DNA from: Pisaster brevispinus
Lineage: Eukaryota > Echinodermata > Asteroidea > Forcipulatida > Asteriidae
Length of the DNA stretch: 64,000 nucleotides
Direction of reading: 5' to 3'
Assembly: GCA_023634235.1 (NCBI GenBank)
Contig: JAMKCF010000077.1
Coordinates: 372,001 to 436,000 of the forward strand
Shown here: positions 12,421-26,100 of the stretch, one piece after another
How positions within the stretch are numbered: the first letter of the stretch is position 1
Layout: each line of letters opens with the position of its first letter
The notes under the pieces: generated by a model
Database searches by the model: none
Told to the model about the DNA's origin: nothing
Seen by the model: the letters and a program-made list of their open reading frames with translations, nothing else
Program-made: the position numbers and the translations under genes

Positions 12421-15400
12421 TGCTAGAGAGATGAAATTTTCGCCTGAATCTTCCTTAGGTATCCCCGCACCCGGAAATTGGACTTTTACGGCCAATGCGA
12501 GCAGGCTTTACACCGGAAAAGACCAGCAAACGGGGACGCTACAAAGGCCCCGCAAAACAGCTTCATCTCGAATTTGATGTAAAAGAGACAAACATAAAAT
12601 AAGGATGGTCAAATCACCCCCAAGGCAATATCGGATCTGCAAAAGTTTAGCACCACTGTAAAGCCCGTCTCAAGGGCTCTCTCTACCGTGAGTTTGGGGT
12701 TGCTGACGACTCTGTAGGCGAGGCGAGCGGCCTAGATGTAAGCCCTATCCCTAACAGAAATTGACCACCCCCCCCCAAAAAAAAAAAACCGGCTGCGAGA
12801 CAAGGTCGTGCTGACTGGGGTAATGGGAATAACTCCCGATCTAGGCATGCTAGAGAGATGAATTTTTTACCTGAATCTTCCTTAGGTATCCCTGCATCCG
12901 GCAATTGGACTTTTACGGCCGTTGCGGGCAGGCTTCACACCGGAAAAGACCAGCAAACGGGGACGCTACAAAGGCCCCGCAAAACAGCTTCATCTCGAAT
13001 TTGCTGTAAAAGAGACAAACACAAAATAAGGATGGTCAAATCACCCCCAAGGCAATATCGGATCTGCACAAGTTTAGCACCACTGTAAAGCCCGTCTCAA
13101 GGGCTCCCTCTACCGTTAGTTTGGGGTTGCTGACGACTCTGTAGGCGAGGCGAGCGACCTGGATGTTAGCCCTACCCCTAACAGAAATTGACCCCTCCCA
13201 AAAACCGGCTGCGAGACAAGGTCGTGCGGACCGGGGTAATGGCCCAATTTAACTGTGCGGTGAATTTGGGAATAACTCCCGATCTAGGCATGCTAGAGAG
13301 ATGAAATTTTCGCCTGAATCTTCCTTAGGTATCCCCGCACCCGGAAATTGGACTTTTACGGCCAATGCGGGCAGGCTTTACACCGGAAAAGACCAGCAAA
13401 CGGGGACGCTACAAAGGCCCCGCAAAACAGCTTCATCTCGAATTTGATGTAAAAGAGACAAACATAAAATAAGGATGGTCAAATCACCCCCAAGGCAATA
13501 TCGGATCTGCACAAGTTTAGCACCACTGTAAAGCCCGTCTCAAGGGCTCTCTCTACCGTGAGTTTGGGGTTGCTGACGACTCTGTAGGCGAGGCGAGCGG
13601 CCTGGATGTATGCCCTACCCCTAACAGAAATTGACCCCCCCCCCAAAAAAAAAAAAAAACCGGCTGCGAGACAAGGTCGTGCGGACCGGGGTAATGGGAA
13701 TAACTCCCGATCTAGGCATGCTAGAGAGATGCATTTTTTACCTGAATCTTCCTTAGGTATCCCTGCATTCGGAAATTGGACTTTTACGGCCGTTGCGGGC
13801 AGGCTTCACACCGGAAAAGACCAGCAAACGGGGACGCTACAAAGGCCCCGCAAAACAGCTTCATCTCGAATTTGCTGTAAAAGAGACAAACACAAAATAA
13901 GGATGGTCAAATCACCCCCAAGGCAATATCGGATCTGCACAAGTTTAGCACCACTGTAAAGCCCGTCTCAAGGGCTCCCTCTACCGTGAGTTTGGGGTTG
14001 CTGACGACTCTGTAGGCGAGGCGAGCGACCTGGATGTTAGCCCTACCCCTAACAGAAATTGACCCCTCCCAAAAACCGGCTGCGAGACAAGGTCGTGCGG
14101 ACCGGGGTAATGGCCCAATTTAACTGTGCGGTGAATTTGGGAATAACTCCCGATCTAGGCATGCTAGAGAGATGAAATTTTCGCCTGAATCTTCCTTAGG
14201 TATCCCCGCACCCGGAAATTGGACTTTTACGGCCAATGCGGGCAGGCTTTACACCGGAAAAGACCAGCAAACGGGGACGCTACAAAGGCCCCGCAAAACA
14301 GCTTCATCTCGAATTTGATGTAAAAGAGACAAACATAAAATAAGGATGGTCAAATCACCCCCAAGGCAATATCGGATCTGCACAAGTTTAGCACCACTGT
14401 AAAGCCCGTCTCAAGGGCTCTCTCTACCGTGAGTTTGGGGTTGCTGACGACTCTGTAGGCGAGGCGAGCGGCCTGGATGTAAGCCCTACCCCTAACAGAA
14501 ATTGACCCCCCCCCCCCCAAAAAAAAAACCGGCTGCGAGACAAGGTCGTGCGGACCGGGGTAATTGGAATAACTCCCGATCTAGGCATGCTAGAGAGATG
14601 AATTTTTTACCTGAATCTTCCTTAGGTATCCCTGCATCCGGAAATTGGACTTTTACGGCCGTTGCGGGCAGGCTTCACACCGGAAAAGACCAGCAAACGG
14701 GGACGCTACAAAGGCCCCGCAAAACAGCTTCATCTCGAATTTGCTGTAAAAGAGACAAACACAAAATAAGGATGGTCAAATCACCCCCAAGGCAATATCG
14801 GATCTGCACAAGTTTAGCACCACTGTAAAGCCCGTCTCAAGGGCTCCCTCTACCGTGAGTTTGGGGTTGCTGACGACTCTGTAGGCGAGGCGAGCGACCT
14901 GGATGTTAGCCCTACCCCTAACAGAAATTGACCCCTCCCAAAAACCGGCTGCGAGACAAGGTCGTGCGGACCGGGGTAATGGCCCAATTTAACTGTGCGG
15001 TGAATTTGGGAATAACTCCCGATCTAGGCATGCTAGAGAGATGAAATTTTCGCCTGAATCTTCCTTAGGTATCCCCGCACCCGGAAATTGGACTTTTACG
15101 GCCAATGCGGGCAGGCTTTACACCGGAAAAGACCAGCAAACGGGGACGCTACAAAGGCCCCGCAAAACAGCTTCATCTCGAATTTGATGTAAAAGAGACA
15201 AACATAAAATAAGGATGGTCAAATCACCCCCAAGGCAATATCGGATCTGCACAAGTTTAGCACCACTGTAAAGCCCGTCTCAAGGGCTCTCTCTACCGTG
15301 AGTTTGGGGTTGCTGACGACTCTGTAGGCGAGGCGAGCGGCCTGGATGTAAGCCCTACCCCTAACAGAAATTGACCCCCCCCCAAAAAAAAAAAAAAACC

Positions 15401-15814
15401 GGCTGCGAGACAAGGTCGTGCGGACCGGGGTAATGGGAATAACTCCCGATCTAGGCATGCTAGAGAGATGAATTTTTTACCTGAATCTTCCTTAGGTATC
15501 CCTGCATCCGGAAATTGGACTTTTACGGCCGTTGCGGGCAGGCTTCACACCGGAAAAGACCAGCAAACGGGGACGCTACAAAGGCCCCGCAAAACAGCTT
15601 CATCTCGAATTTGCTGTAAAAGAGACAAACACAAAATAAGGATGGTCAAATCACCCCCAAGGCAATATCGGATCTGCACAAGTTTAGCACCACTGTAAAG
15701 CCCGTCTCAAGGGCTCCCTCTACCGTGAGTTTGGGGTTGCTGACGACTCTGTAGGCGAGGCGAGCGACCTGGATGTTAGCCCTACCCCTAACAGAAATTG
15801 ACCCCTCCCAAAAA

Positions 15815-16230
15815 CCGGCTGCGAGACAAGGTCGTGCGGACCGGGGTAATGGGAATAACTCCCGATCTAGGCATGCTAGAGAGATGAATTTTTTACCTGA
15901 ATCTTCCTTAGGTATCCCTGCATCCGGAAATTGGACTTTTACGGCCGTTGCGGGCAGGCTTCACACCGGAAAAGACCAGCAAACGGGGACGCTACAAAGG
16001 CCCCGCAAAACAGCTTCATCTCGAATTTGCTGTAAAAGAGACAAACACAAAATAAGGATGGTCAAATCACCCCCAAGACAATATCGGATCTGCACAAGTT
16101 TAGCACCACTGTAAAGCCCGTCTCAAGGGCTCCCTCTACCGTGAGCTTGGGGTTGCTGACGACTCTGTAGGCGAGGCGAGCGACCTGGATGTTAGCCCTA
16201 CCCCTAACAGAAATTGACCCCTCCCAAAAA
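15815..16230. repeat. A monomer with a B-type short tract head (AA junction)
   Basis: The preceding A ends normally (GACCTGGATGTTAG, then CCCCTCCCAAAAA), which should introduce a B. Instead the body lacks the 27-bp segment and has A states throughout. A anchors are 15468 and 15884, 416 bp apart. The switch from B to A lies between the tract and TAATGGGAATAAC. It is the one AA junction without a long C/A tract that I found. Confidence 0.9.
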
Positions 16231-16499
16231 CCGGCTGCGAGACAAGGTCGTGCGGACCGGGGTAATGGCCCAATTTAACTGTGCGGTGAATTTGGGAATA
16301 ACTCCCGATCTAGGCATGCTAGAGAGATGAAATTTTCGCCTGAATCTTCCTTAGGTATCCCCGCACCCGGAAATTGGACTTTTACGGCCAATGCGGGCAG
16401 GCTTTACACCGGAAAAGACCAGCAAACGGGGACGCTACAAAGGCCCCGCAAAACAGCTTCATCTCGAATTTGATGTAAAAGAGACAAACATAAAATAAG

Positions 16500-18390
16500 G
16501 ATGGTCAAATCACCCCCAAGGCAATATCGGATCTGCACAGGTTTAGCACCACTGTAAAGCCCGTCTCAAGGGCTCTCTCTACCGTGAGTTTGGGGTTGCT
16601 GACGACTCTGTAGGCGAGGCGAGCGGCCTGGATGTAAGCCCTACCCCTAACAGAAATTGACCCCCCCCAAAAAAAAAAAAAAAACCGGCTGCGAGACAAG
16701 GTCGTGCGGACCGGGGTAATGGGAATAACTCCCGATCTAGGCATGCTAGAGAGATGAATTTTTTACCTGAATCTTCCTTAGGTATCCCTGCATCCGGAAA
16801 TTGGACTTTTACGGCCGTTGCGGGCAGGCTTCACACCGGAAAAGACCAGCAAACGGGGACGCTACAAAGGCCCCGCAAAACAGCTTCATCTCGAATTTGC
16901 TGTAAAAGAGACAAACACAAAATAAGGATGGTCAAATCACCCCCAAGGCAATATCGGATCTGCACAAGTTTAGCACCACTGTAAAGCCCGTCTCAAGGGC
17001 TCCCTCTACCGTGAGTTTGGGGTTGCTGACGACTCTGTAGGCGAGGCGAGCGACCTGGATGTTAGCCCTACCCCTAACAGAAATTGACCCCTCCCAAAAA
17101 CCGGCTGCGAGACAAGGTCGTGCGGACCGGGGTAATGGCCCAATTTAACTGTGCGGTGAATTTGGGAATAACTCCCGATCTAGGCATGCTAGAGAGATGA
17201 AATTTTCGCCTGAATCTTCCTTAGGTATCCCCGCACCCGGAAATTGGACTTTTACGGCCAATGCGGGCAGGCTTTACACCGGAAAAGACCAGCAAACGGG
17301 GACGCTACAAAGGCCCCGCAAAACAGCTTCATCTCGAATTTGATGTAAAAGAGACAAACATAAAATAAGGATGGTCAAATCACCCCCAAGGCAATATCGG
17401 ATCTGCACAAGTTTAGCACCACTGTAAAGCCCGTCTCAAGGGCTCTCTCTACCGTGAGTTTGGGGTTGCTGACGACTCTGTAGGCGAGGCGAGCGGCCTG
17501 GATGTAAGCCCTACCCCTAACAGAAATTGACCCCCCCCCAAAAAAAAAAAACCGGCTGCGAGACAAGGTCGTGCGGACCGGGGTAATGGGAATAACTCCC
17601 GATCTAGGCATGCTAGAGAGATGAATTTTTTACCTGAATCTTCCTTAGGTATCCCTGCATCCGGAAATTGGACTTTTACGGCCGTTGCGGGCAGGCTTCA
17701 CACCGGAAAAGACCAGCAAACGGGGACGCTACAAAGGCCCCGCAAAACAGCTTCATCTCGAATTTGCTGTAAAAGAGACAAACACAAAATAAGGATGGTC
17801 AAATCACCCCCAAGGCAATATCGGATCTGCAAAAGTTTAGCACCACTGTAAAGCCCGTCTCAAGGGCTCCCTCTACCGTGAGTTTGGGGTTGCTGACGAC
17901 TCTGTAGGCGAGGCGAGCGACCTGGATGTTAGCCCTACCCCTAACAGAAATTGACCCCTCCCAAAAACCGGCTGCGAGACAAGGTCGTGCGGACCGGGGT
18001 TATGGCCCAATTTAACTGTGCGGTGAATTTGGGAATAACTCCCGATCTAGGCATGCTAGAGAGATGAAATTTTCGCCTGAATCTTCCTTATGTATCCCCG
18101 CACCCGGAAATTGGACTTTTACGGCCAATGCGGGCAGGCTTTACACCGGAAAAGACCAGCAAACGGGGACGCTACAAAGGCCCCGCAAAACAGTTTCATC
18201 TCGAATTTGATGTAAAAGAGACAAACATAAAATAAGGATGGTCAAATCACCCCCAAGGCAATATCGGATCTGCACAAGTTTAGCACCACTGTAAAGCCCG
18301 TCTCAAGGGCTCTCTCTACCGTGAGTTTGGGGTTGCTGACGATTCTGTAGGCGAGGCGAGTGGCCTGGATGTAAGCCCTACCCCTAACAG
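16500..18390. repeat. 3,473-bp higher-order repeat, marked segment copy 1
   Basis: Markers in order are: GCACAGGTTTAG (G at 16540), CTGCAAAAGTTT (17832), GGGGTTATGG (18001), CCTTATGTATCC (T at 18091), CAGTTTCATC (about 18193) and GACGATTCTG (about 18341). All six recur 3,473 bp downstream. GCGAGTGGCC near 18357 is private to this copy. Confidence 0.9.
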
Positions 18391-18421
18391 AAATTGACCC
18401 CCCCCAAAAAAAAAAAAAAAA

Positions 18422-18844
18422 CCGGCTGCGAGACAAGGTCGTGCGGACCGGGGTAATGGGAATAACTCCCGATCTAGGCATGCTAGAGAGATGAATTTTT
18501 TACCTGAATCTTCCTTAGGTATCCCTGCATCCGGAAATTGGACTTTTACGGCCGTTGCGGGCAGGCTTCACACCGGAAAAGACCAGCAAACGGGGACGCT
18601 ACAAAGGCCCCGCAAAACAGCTTCATCTCGAATTTGCTGTAAAAGAGACAAACATAAAATAAGGATGGTCAAATCACCCCCAAGGCAATATCGGATCTGC
18701 ACAAGTTTAGCACCACTGTAAAGCCCGTCTCAAGGGCTCTCTCTACCGTGAGTTTGGGGTTGCTGACGACTCTGTAGGCGAGGCGAGCGGCCTGGATGTA
18801 AGCCCTACCCCTAACAGAAATTGACCCCCCCCAAAAAAAAAAAA
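18422..18844. repeat. Chimeric A/B monomer at an AA junction
   Basis: The unit has A states through TTTGCTGTAAAAGAG, then switches to B states AAACATAAAATAAGG, CTCTCTC and GCGGCCTGGATGTAAG, followed by a long C/A tract and another A (anchors 18491 and 18914, 423 bp apart). The switch is confined to about 18 bp. Confidence 0.9.
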
Positions 18845-19260
18845 CCGGCTGCGAGACAAGGTCGTGCGGACCGGGGTAATGGGAATAACTCCCGATCTAG
18901 GCATGCTAGAGAGATGAATTTTTTACCTGAATCTTCCTTAGGTATCCCTGCATCCGGAAATTGGACTTTTACGGCCGTTGCGGGCAGGCTTCACACCGGA
19001 AAAGACCAGCAAACGGGGACGCTACAAAGGCCCCGCAAAACAGCTTCATCTCGAATTTGCTGTAAAAGAGACAAACACAAAATAAGGATGGTCAAATCAC
19101 CCCCAAGGCAATATCGGATCTGCACAAGTTTAGCACCACTGTAAAGCCCGTCTCAAGGGCTCCCTCTACCGTGAGTTTGGGGTTGCTGACGACTCTGTAG
19201 GCGAGGCGAGCGACCTGGATGTTAGCCCTACCCCTAACAGAAATTGACCCCTCCCAAAAA

Positions 19261-19703
19261 CCGGCTGCGAGACAAGGTCGTGCGGACCGGGGTTATGGCC
19301 CAATTTAACTGTGCGGTGAATTTGGGAATAACTCCCGATCTAGGCATGCTAGAGAGATGAAATTTTTACCTGAATCTTCCTTAGGTATCCCCGCACCCGG
19401 AAATTGGACTTTTACGGCCAATGCGGGCAGGCTTTACACCGGAAAAGACCAGCAAACGGGGACGCTACAAAGGCCCCGCAAAACAGCTTCATCTCGAATT
19501 TGCTGTAAAAGAGACAAACACAAAATAAGGATGGTCAAATCACCCCCAAGGCAATATCGGATCTGCACAAGTTTAGCACCACTGTAAAGCCCGTCTCAAG
19601 GGCTCCCTCTACCGTGAGTTTGGGGTTGCTGACGACTCTGTAGGCGAGGCGAGCGACCTGGATGTTAGCCCTACCCCTAACAGAAATTGACCCCTCCCAA
19701 AAA
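19261..19703. repeat. Chimeric B/A monomer with hybrid head
   Basis: This 443-bp unit has the 27-bp B segment and GGGGTTATGG, but its head reads GATGAAATTTTTACC, a hybrid of B and A states not seen elsewhere. It continues with B states (CCCGCACCC, GGCCAATGCG, CTTTACACC) and ends with A states (TTTGCTG, AAACACAAAATAAGG, CTCCCTC). At least two switches, or conversion plus exchange, are needed. Confidence 0.88.
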
Positions 19704-19972
19704 CCGGCTGCGAGACAAGGTCGTGCGGACCGGGGTAATGGCCCAATTTAACTGTGCGGTGAATTTGGGAATAACTCCCGATCTAGGCATGCTAGAGAGA
19801 TGAAATTTTCGCCTGAATCTTCCTTAGGTATCCCCGCACCCGGAAATTGGACTTTTACGGCCAATGCGGGCAGGCTTTACACCGGAAAAGACCAGCAAAC
19901 GGGGACGCTACAAAGGCCCCGCAAAACAGCTTCATCTCGAATTTGATGTAAAAGAGACAAACATAAAATAAG

Positions 19973-21863
19973 GATGGTCAAATCACCCCCAAGGCAATAT
20001 CGGATCTGCACAGGTTTAGCACCACTGTAAAGCCCGTCTCAAGGGCTCTCTCTACCGTGAGTTTGGGGTTGCTGACGACTCTGTAGGCGAGGCGAGCGGC
20101 CTGGATGTAAGCCCTACCCCTAACAGAAATTGACCCCCCCCAAAAAAAAAACAAAAACCGGCTGCGAGACAAGGTCGTGCGGACCGGGGTAATGGGAATA
20201 ACTCCCGATCTAGGCATGCTAGAGAGATGAATTTTTTACCTGAATCTTCCTTAGGTATCCCTGCATCCGGAAATTGGACTTTTACGGCCGTTGCGGGCAG
20301 GCTTCACACCGGAAAAGACCAGCAAACGGGGACGCTACAAAGGCCCCGCAAAACAGCTTCATCTCGAATTTGCTGTAAAAGAGACAAACACAAAATAAGG
20401 ATGGTCAAATCACCCCCAAGGCAATATCGGATCTGCACAAGTTTAGCACCACTGTAAAGCCCGTCTCAAGGGCTCCCTCTACCGTGAGTTTGGGGTTGCT
20501 GACGACTCTGTAGGCGAGGCGAGCGACCTGGATGTTAGCCCTACCCCTAACAGAAATTGACCCCTCCCAAAAACCGGCTGCGAGACAAGGTCGTGCGGAC
20601 CGGGGTAATGGCCCAATTTAACTGTGCGGTGAATTTGGGAATAACTCCCGATCTAGGCATGCTAGAGAGATGAAATTTTCGCCTGAATCTTCCTTAGGTA
20701 TCCCCGCACCCGGAAATTGGACTTTTACGGCCAATGCGGGCAGGCTTTACACCGGAAAAGACCAGCAAACGGGGACGCTACAAAGGCCCCGCAAAACAGC
20801 TTCATCTCGAATTTGATGTAAAAGAGACAAACATAAAATAAGGATGGTCAAATCACCCCCAAGGCAATATCGGATCTGCACAAGTTTAGCACCACTGTAA
20901 AGCCCGTCTCAAGGGCTCTCTCTACCGTGAGTTTGGGGTTGCTGACGACTCTGTAGGCGAGGCGAGCGGCCTGGATGTAAGCCCTACCCCTAACAGAAAT
21001 TGACCCCCCCCCAAAAAAAAAAAACCGGCTGCGAGACAAGGTCGTGCGGACCGGGGTAATGGGAATAACTCCCGATCTAGGCATGCTAGAGAGATGAATT
21101 TTTTACCTGAATCTTCCTTAGGTATCCCTGCATCCGGAAATTGGACTTTTACGGCCGTTGCGGGCAGGCTTCACACCGGAAAAGACCAGCAAACGGGGAC
21201 GCTACAAAGGCCCCGCAAAACAGCTTCATCTCGAATTTGCTGTAAAAGAGACAAACACAAAATAAGGATGGTCAAATCACCCCCAAGGCAATATCGGATC
21301 TGCAAAAGTTTAGCACCACTGTAAAGCCCGTCTCAAGGGCTCCCTCTACCGTGAGTTTGGGGTTGCTGACGACTCTGTAGGCGAGGCGAGCGACCTGGAT
21401 GTTAGCCCTACCCCTAACAGAAATTGACCCCTCCCAAAAACCGGCTGCGAGACAAGGTCGTGCGGACCGGGGTTATGGCCCAATTTAACTGTGCGGTGAA
21501 TTTGGGAATAACTCCCGATCTAGGCATGCTAGAGAGATGAAATTTTCGCCTGAATCTTCCTTATGTATCCCCGCACCCGGAAATTGGACTTTTACGGCCA
21601 ATGCGGGCAGGCTTTACACCGGAAAAGACCAGCAAACGGGGACGCTACAAAGGCCCCGCAAAACAGTTTCATCTCGAATTTGATGTAAAAGAGACAAACA
21701 TAAAATAAGGATGGTCAAATCACCCCCAAGGCAATATCGGATCTGCACAAGTTTAGCACCACTGTAAAGCCCGTCTCAAGGGCTCTCTCTACCGTGAGTT
21801 TGGGGTTGCTGACGATTCTGTAGGCGAGGCGAGCGGCCTGGATGTAAGCCCTACCCCTAACAG
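19973..21863. repeat. 3,473-bp higher-order repeat, marked segment copy 2
   Basis: This repeats the six-marker set: GCACAGGTTTAG (20013), CTGCAAAAGTTT (21305), GGGGTTATGG (21474), CCTTATGTATCC (21564), CAGTTTCATC and GACGATTCTG (about 21814). The equal offset at every marker shows a block duplication rather than separate conversions. A C interrupts the A run of the tract near 20151, only in this copy. Confidence 0.9.
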
Positions 21864-23499
21864 AAATTGACCCCCCCCAAAAAAAAAAAAAAACCGGCTG
21901 CGAGACAAGGTCGTGCGGACCGGGGTAATGGGAATAACTCCCGATCTAGGCATGCTAGAGAGATGAATTTTTTACCTGAATCTTCCTTAGGTATCCCTGC
22001 ATCCGGAAATTGGACTTTTACGGCCGTTGCGGGCAGGCTTCACACCGGAAAAGACCAGCAAACGGGGACGCTACAAAGGCCCCGCAAAACAGCTTCATCT
22101 CGAATTTGCTGTAAAAGAGACAAACACAAAATAAGGATGGTCAAATCACCCCCAAGGCAATATCGGATCTGCACAAGTTTAGCACCACTGTAAAGCCCGT
22201 CTCAAGGGCTCCCTCTATCATGAGTTTGGGGTTGCTGACGACTCTGTAGGCGAGGCGAGCGACCTGGATGTTAGCCCTACCCCTAACAGAAATTGACCCC
22301 TCCCAAAAACCGGCTGCGAGACAAGGTCGAGCGGACCGGGGTAATGGCCCAATTTAACTGTGCGGTGAATTTGGGAATAACTCCCGATCTAGGCATGCTA
22401 GAGAGATGAAATTTTCGCCTGAATCTTCCTTAGGTATCCCCGCACCCGGAAATTGGACTTTTACGGCCAATGCGGGCAGGCTTTACACCGGAAAAGACCA
22501 GCAAACGGGGACGCTACAAAGGCCCCGCAAAACAGCTTCATCTCGAATTTGATGTAAAAGACACAAACATAAGATAAGGATGGTCAAATCACCCCCAAGG
22601 CAATATCGGATCTGCACAAGTTTAGCACCACTGTAAAGCCCGTCTCAAGGGCTCTCTCTACCGTGAGTTTGGGGTTGCTGACGACTCTGTAGGCGAGGCG
22701 AGCGGCCTGGATGTAAGCCCTACCCCTAACAGAAATTGACCCCCCAAAAAAAAAAAAAACCGGCTGCGAGACAAGGTCGTGCGGACCGGGGTAATGGGAA
22801 TAACTCCCGATCTAGGCATGCTAGAGAGATGAATTTTTTACCTGAATCTTCCTTAGGTATCCCTGCATCCGGAAATTGGACTTTTACGGCCGTTGCGGGC
22901 AGGCTTCACACCGGAAAAGACCAGCAAACGGGGACGCTACAAAGGCCCCGCAAAACAGCTTCATCTCGAATTTGCTGTAAAAGAGACAAACACAAAATAA
23001 GGATGGTCAAATCACCCCCAAGGCAATATCGGATCTGCACAAGTTTAGCACCACTGTAAAGCCCGTCTCAAGGGCTCTCTCTACCGTGAGTTTGGGGTTG
23101 CTGACGACTCTGTAGGCGAGGCGAGCGGCCTGGATGTAAGCCCTACCCCTAACAGAAATTGACCCCTCCCAAAAACCGGCTGCGAGACAAGGTCGTGCGG
23201 ACCGGGGTAATGGCCCAATTTAACTGTGCGGTGAATTTGGGAATAACTCCCGATCTAGGCATGCTAGAGAGATGAAATTTTCGCCTGAATCTTCCTTAGG
23301 TATCCCCGCACCCGGAAATTGGACTTTTACGGCCAATGCGGGCAGGCTTTACACCGGAAAAGACCAGCAAACGGGGACGCTACAAAGGCCCCGCAAAACA
23401 GCTTCATCTCGAATTTGATGTAAAAGAGACAAACATAAAATAAGGATGGTCAAATCACCCCCAAGGCAATATCGGATCTGCACAAGTTTAGCACCACTG

Positions 23500-26100
23500 T
23501 AAAGCCCGTCTCAAGGGCTCTCTCTATCGTGAGTTTGGGGTTGCTGACAACTCTGTAGGCGAGGCGAGCGGCCTGGATGTAAGCCCTACCCCTAACAGAA
23601 ATTGACCCCCCCCCCAAAAAAAAAAAAACCGGCTGCGAGACAAGGTCGTGCGGACCGGGGTAATGGGAATAACTCCCGATCTAGGCATGCTAGAGAGATG
23701 AATTTTTTACCTGAATCTTCCTTAGGTATCCCTGCATCCGGAAATTGGACTTTTACGGCCGTTGCGGGCAGGCTTCACACCGGAAAAGACCAGCAAACGG
23801 GGACGCTACAAAGGCCCCGCAAAACAGCTTCATCTCGAATTTGCTGTAAAAGAGACAAACACAAAATAAGGATGGTCAAATCACCCCCAAGGCAATATCG
23901 GATCTGCACAAGTTTAGCACCACCGTAAAGCCCGTCTCAAGGGCTCCCTCTACCGTGAGTTTGGGGTTGCTGACGACTCTGTAGGCGAGGCGAGCGACCT
24001 GGATGTTAGCCCTACCCCTAACAGAAATTGACCCCTCCCAAAAACCGGCTGCGAGACAAGGTCGTGCGGACCGGGGTAATGGCCCAATTTAACTGTGCGG
24101 TGAATTTGGGAATAACTCCCGATCTAGGCATGCTAGAGAGATGAAATTTTCGCCTGAATCTTCCTTAGGTATCCCCGCACCCGGAAATTGGACTTTTACG
24201 GCCAATGCGGGCAGGCTTTACACCGGAAAAGACCAGCAAACGGGGACGCTACAAAGGCAACGCAAAACAGCTTCATCTCGAATTTGATGTAAAAGAGACA
24301 AACATAAAATAAGGATGGTCAAATCACCCCCAAGGCAATATCGGATCTGCACAAGTTTAGCACCACTGTAAAGCCCGTCTCAAGGGCTCTCTCTACCGTG
24401 AGTTTGGGGTTGCTGACGACTCTGTAGGCGAGGCGAGCGGCCTGGATGTAAGCCCTACCCCTAACAGAAATTGACCCCTCCCAAAAACCGGCTGCGAGAC
24501 AAGGTCGTGCGGACCGGGGTAATGGCCCAATTTAACTGTGCGGTGAATTTGGGAATAACTCCCGATCTAGGCAGGCTAGAGAGATGAAATTTTCGCCTGA
24601 ATCTTCCTTAGGTATCCCCGCACCCGGAAATTGGACTTTTACGGCCAATGCGGGCAGGCTTTACACCGGAAAAGACCAGCAAACGGGGACGCTACAAAGG
24701 CCCCGCAAAACAGCTTCATCTCGAATTTGATGTAAAAGAGACAAACATAAAATAAGGATGGTCAAATCACCCCCAAGGCAATATCGGATCTGCACAAGTT
24801 TAGCACCACTGTAAAGCCCGTCTCAAGGGCTCTCTCTATCGTGAGTTTGGGGTTGCTGACGACTCTGTAGGCGAGGCGAGCGGCCTGGATGTAAGCCCTA
24901 CCCCTAACAGAAATTGACCCCCCCCCCAAAAAAAAAAAAACCGGCTGCGAGACAAGGTCGTGCGGACCGGGGTAATGGGAATAACTCCCGATCTAGGCAT
25001 GCTAGAGAGATGAATTTTTTACCTGAATCTTCCTTAGGTATCCCTGCATCCGGAAATTGGACTTTTACGGCCGTTGCGGGCAGGCTTCACACCGGAAAAG
25101 ACCAGCAAACGGGGACGCTACAAAGGCCCCGCAAAACAGCTTCATCTCGAATTTGCTGTAAAAGAGACAAACACAAAATAAGGATGGTCAAATCACCCCC
25201 AAGGCAATATCGGATCTGCACAAGTTTAGCACCACCGTAAAGCCCGTCTCAAGGGCTCCCTCTACCGTGAGTTTGGGGTTGCTGACGACTCTGTAGGCGA
25301 GGCGAGCGACCTGGATGTTAGCCCTACCCCTAACAGAAATTGACCCCTCCCAAAAACCGGCTGCGAGACAAGGTCGTGCGGACCGGGGTAATGGCCCAAT
25401 TTAACTGTGCGGTGAATTTGGGAATAACTCCCGATCTAGGCATGCTAGAGAGATGAAATTTTCGCCTGAATCTTCCTTAGGTATCCCCGCACCCGGAAAT
25501 TGGACTTTTACGGCCAATGCGGGCAGGCTTTACACCGGAAAAGACCAGCAAACGGGGACGCTACAAAGGCAACGCAAAACAGCTTCATCTCGAATTTGAT
25601 GTAAAAGAGACAAACATAAAATAAGGATGGTCAAATCACCCCCAAGGCAATATCGGATCTGCACAAGTTTAGCACCACTGTAAAGCCCGTCTCAAGGGCT
25701 CTCTCTACCGTGAGTTTGGGGTTGCTGACGACTCTGTAGGCGAGGCGAGCGGCCTGGATGTAAGCCCTACCCCTAACAGAAATTGACCCCTCCCAAAAAC
25801 CGGCTGCGAGACAAGGTCGTGCGGACCGGGGTAATGGCCCAATTTAACTGTGCGGTGAATTTGGGAATAACTCCCGATCTAGGCAGGCTAGAGAGATGAA
25901 ATTTTCGCCTGAATCTTCCTTAGGTATCCCCGCACCCGGAAATTGGACTTTTACGGCCAATGCGGGCAGGCTTTACACCGGAAAAGACCAGCAAACGGGG
26001 ACGCTACAAAGGCCCCGCAAAACAGCTTCATCTCGAATTTGATGTAAAAGACACAAACATAAAATAAGGATGGTCAAATCACCCCCAAGGCAATATCGGA
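23500..26100. repeat. A-B-B trimer higher-order repeat, two copies of 1,312 bp
   Basis: Markers repeat at exactly 1,312 bp: CTCTATCGTGAG (23527 and 24839), CACCACCGTAAAG (23924 and 25236), AAAGGCAACGC (24259 and 25571) and GCAGGCTAG (24574 and 25886). Each copy is one A and two B monomers. The second B follows a B that ends with the B-type GTAAG but is followed by the short CCCCTCCC tract. A third GCAGGCTAG occurs near 26758, in an ordinary dimer. Confidence 0.92.
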
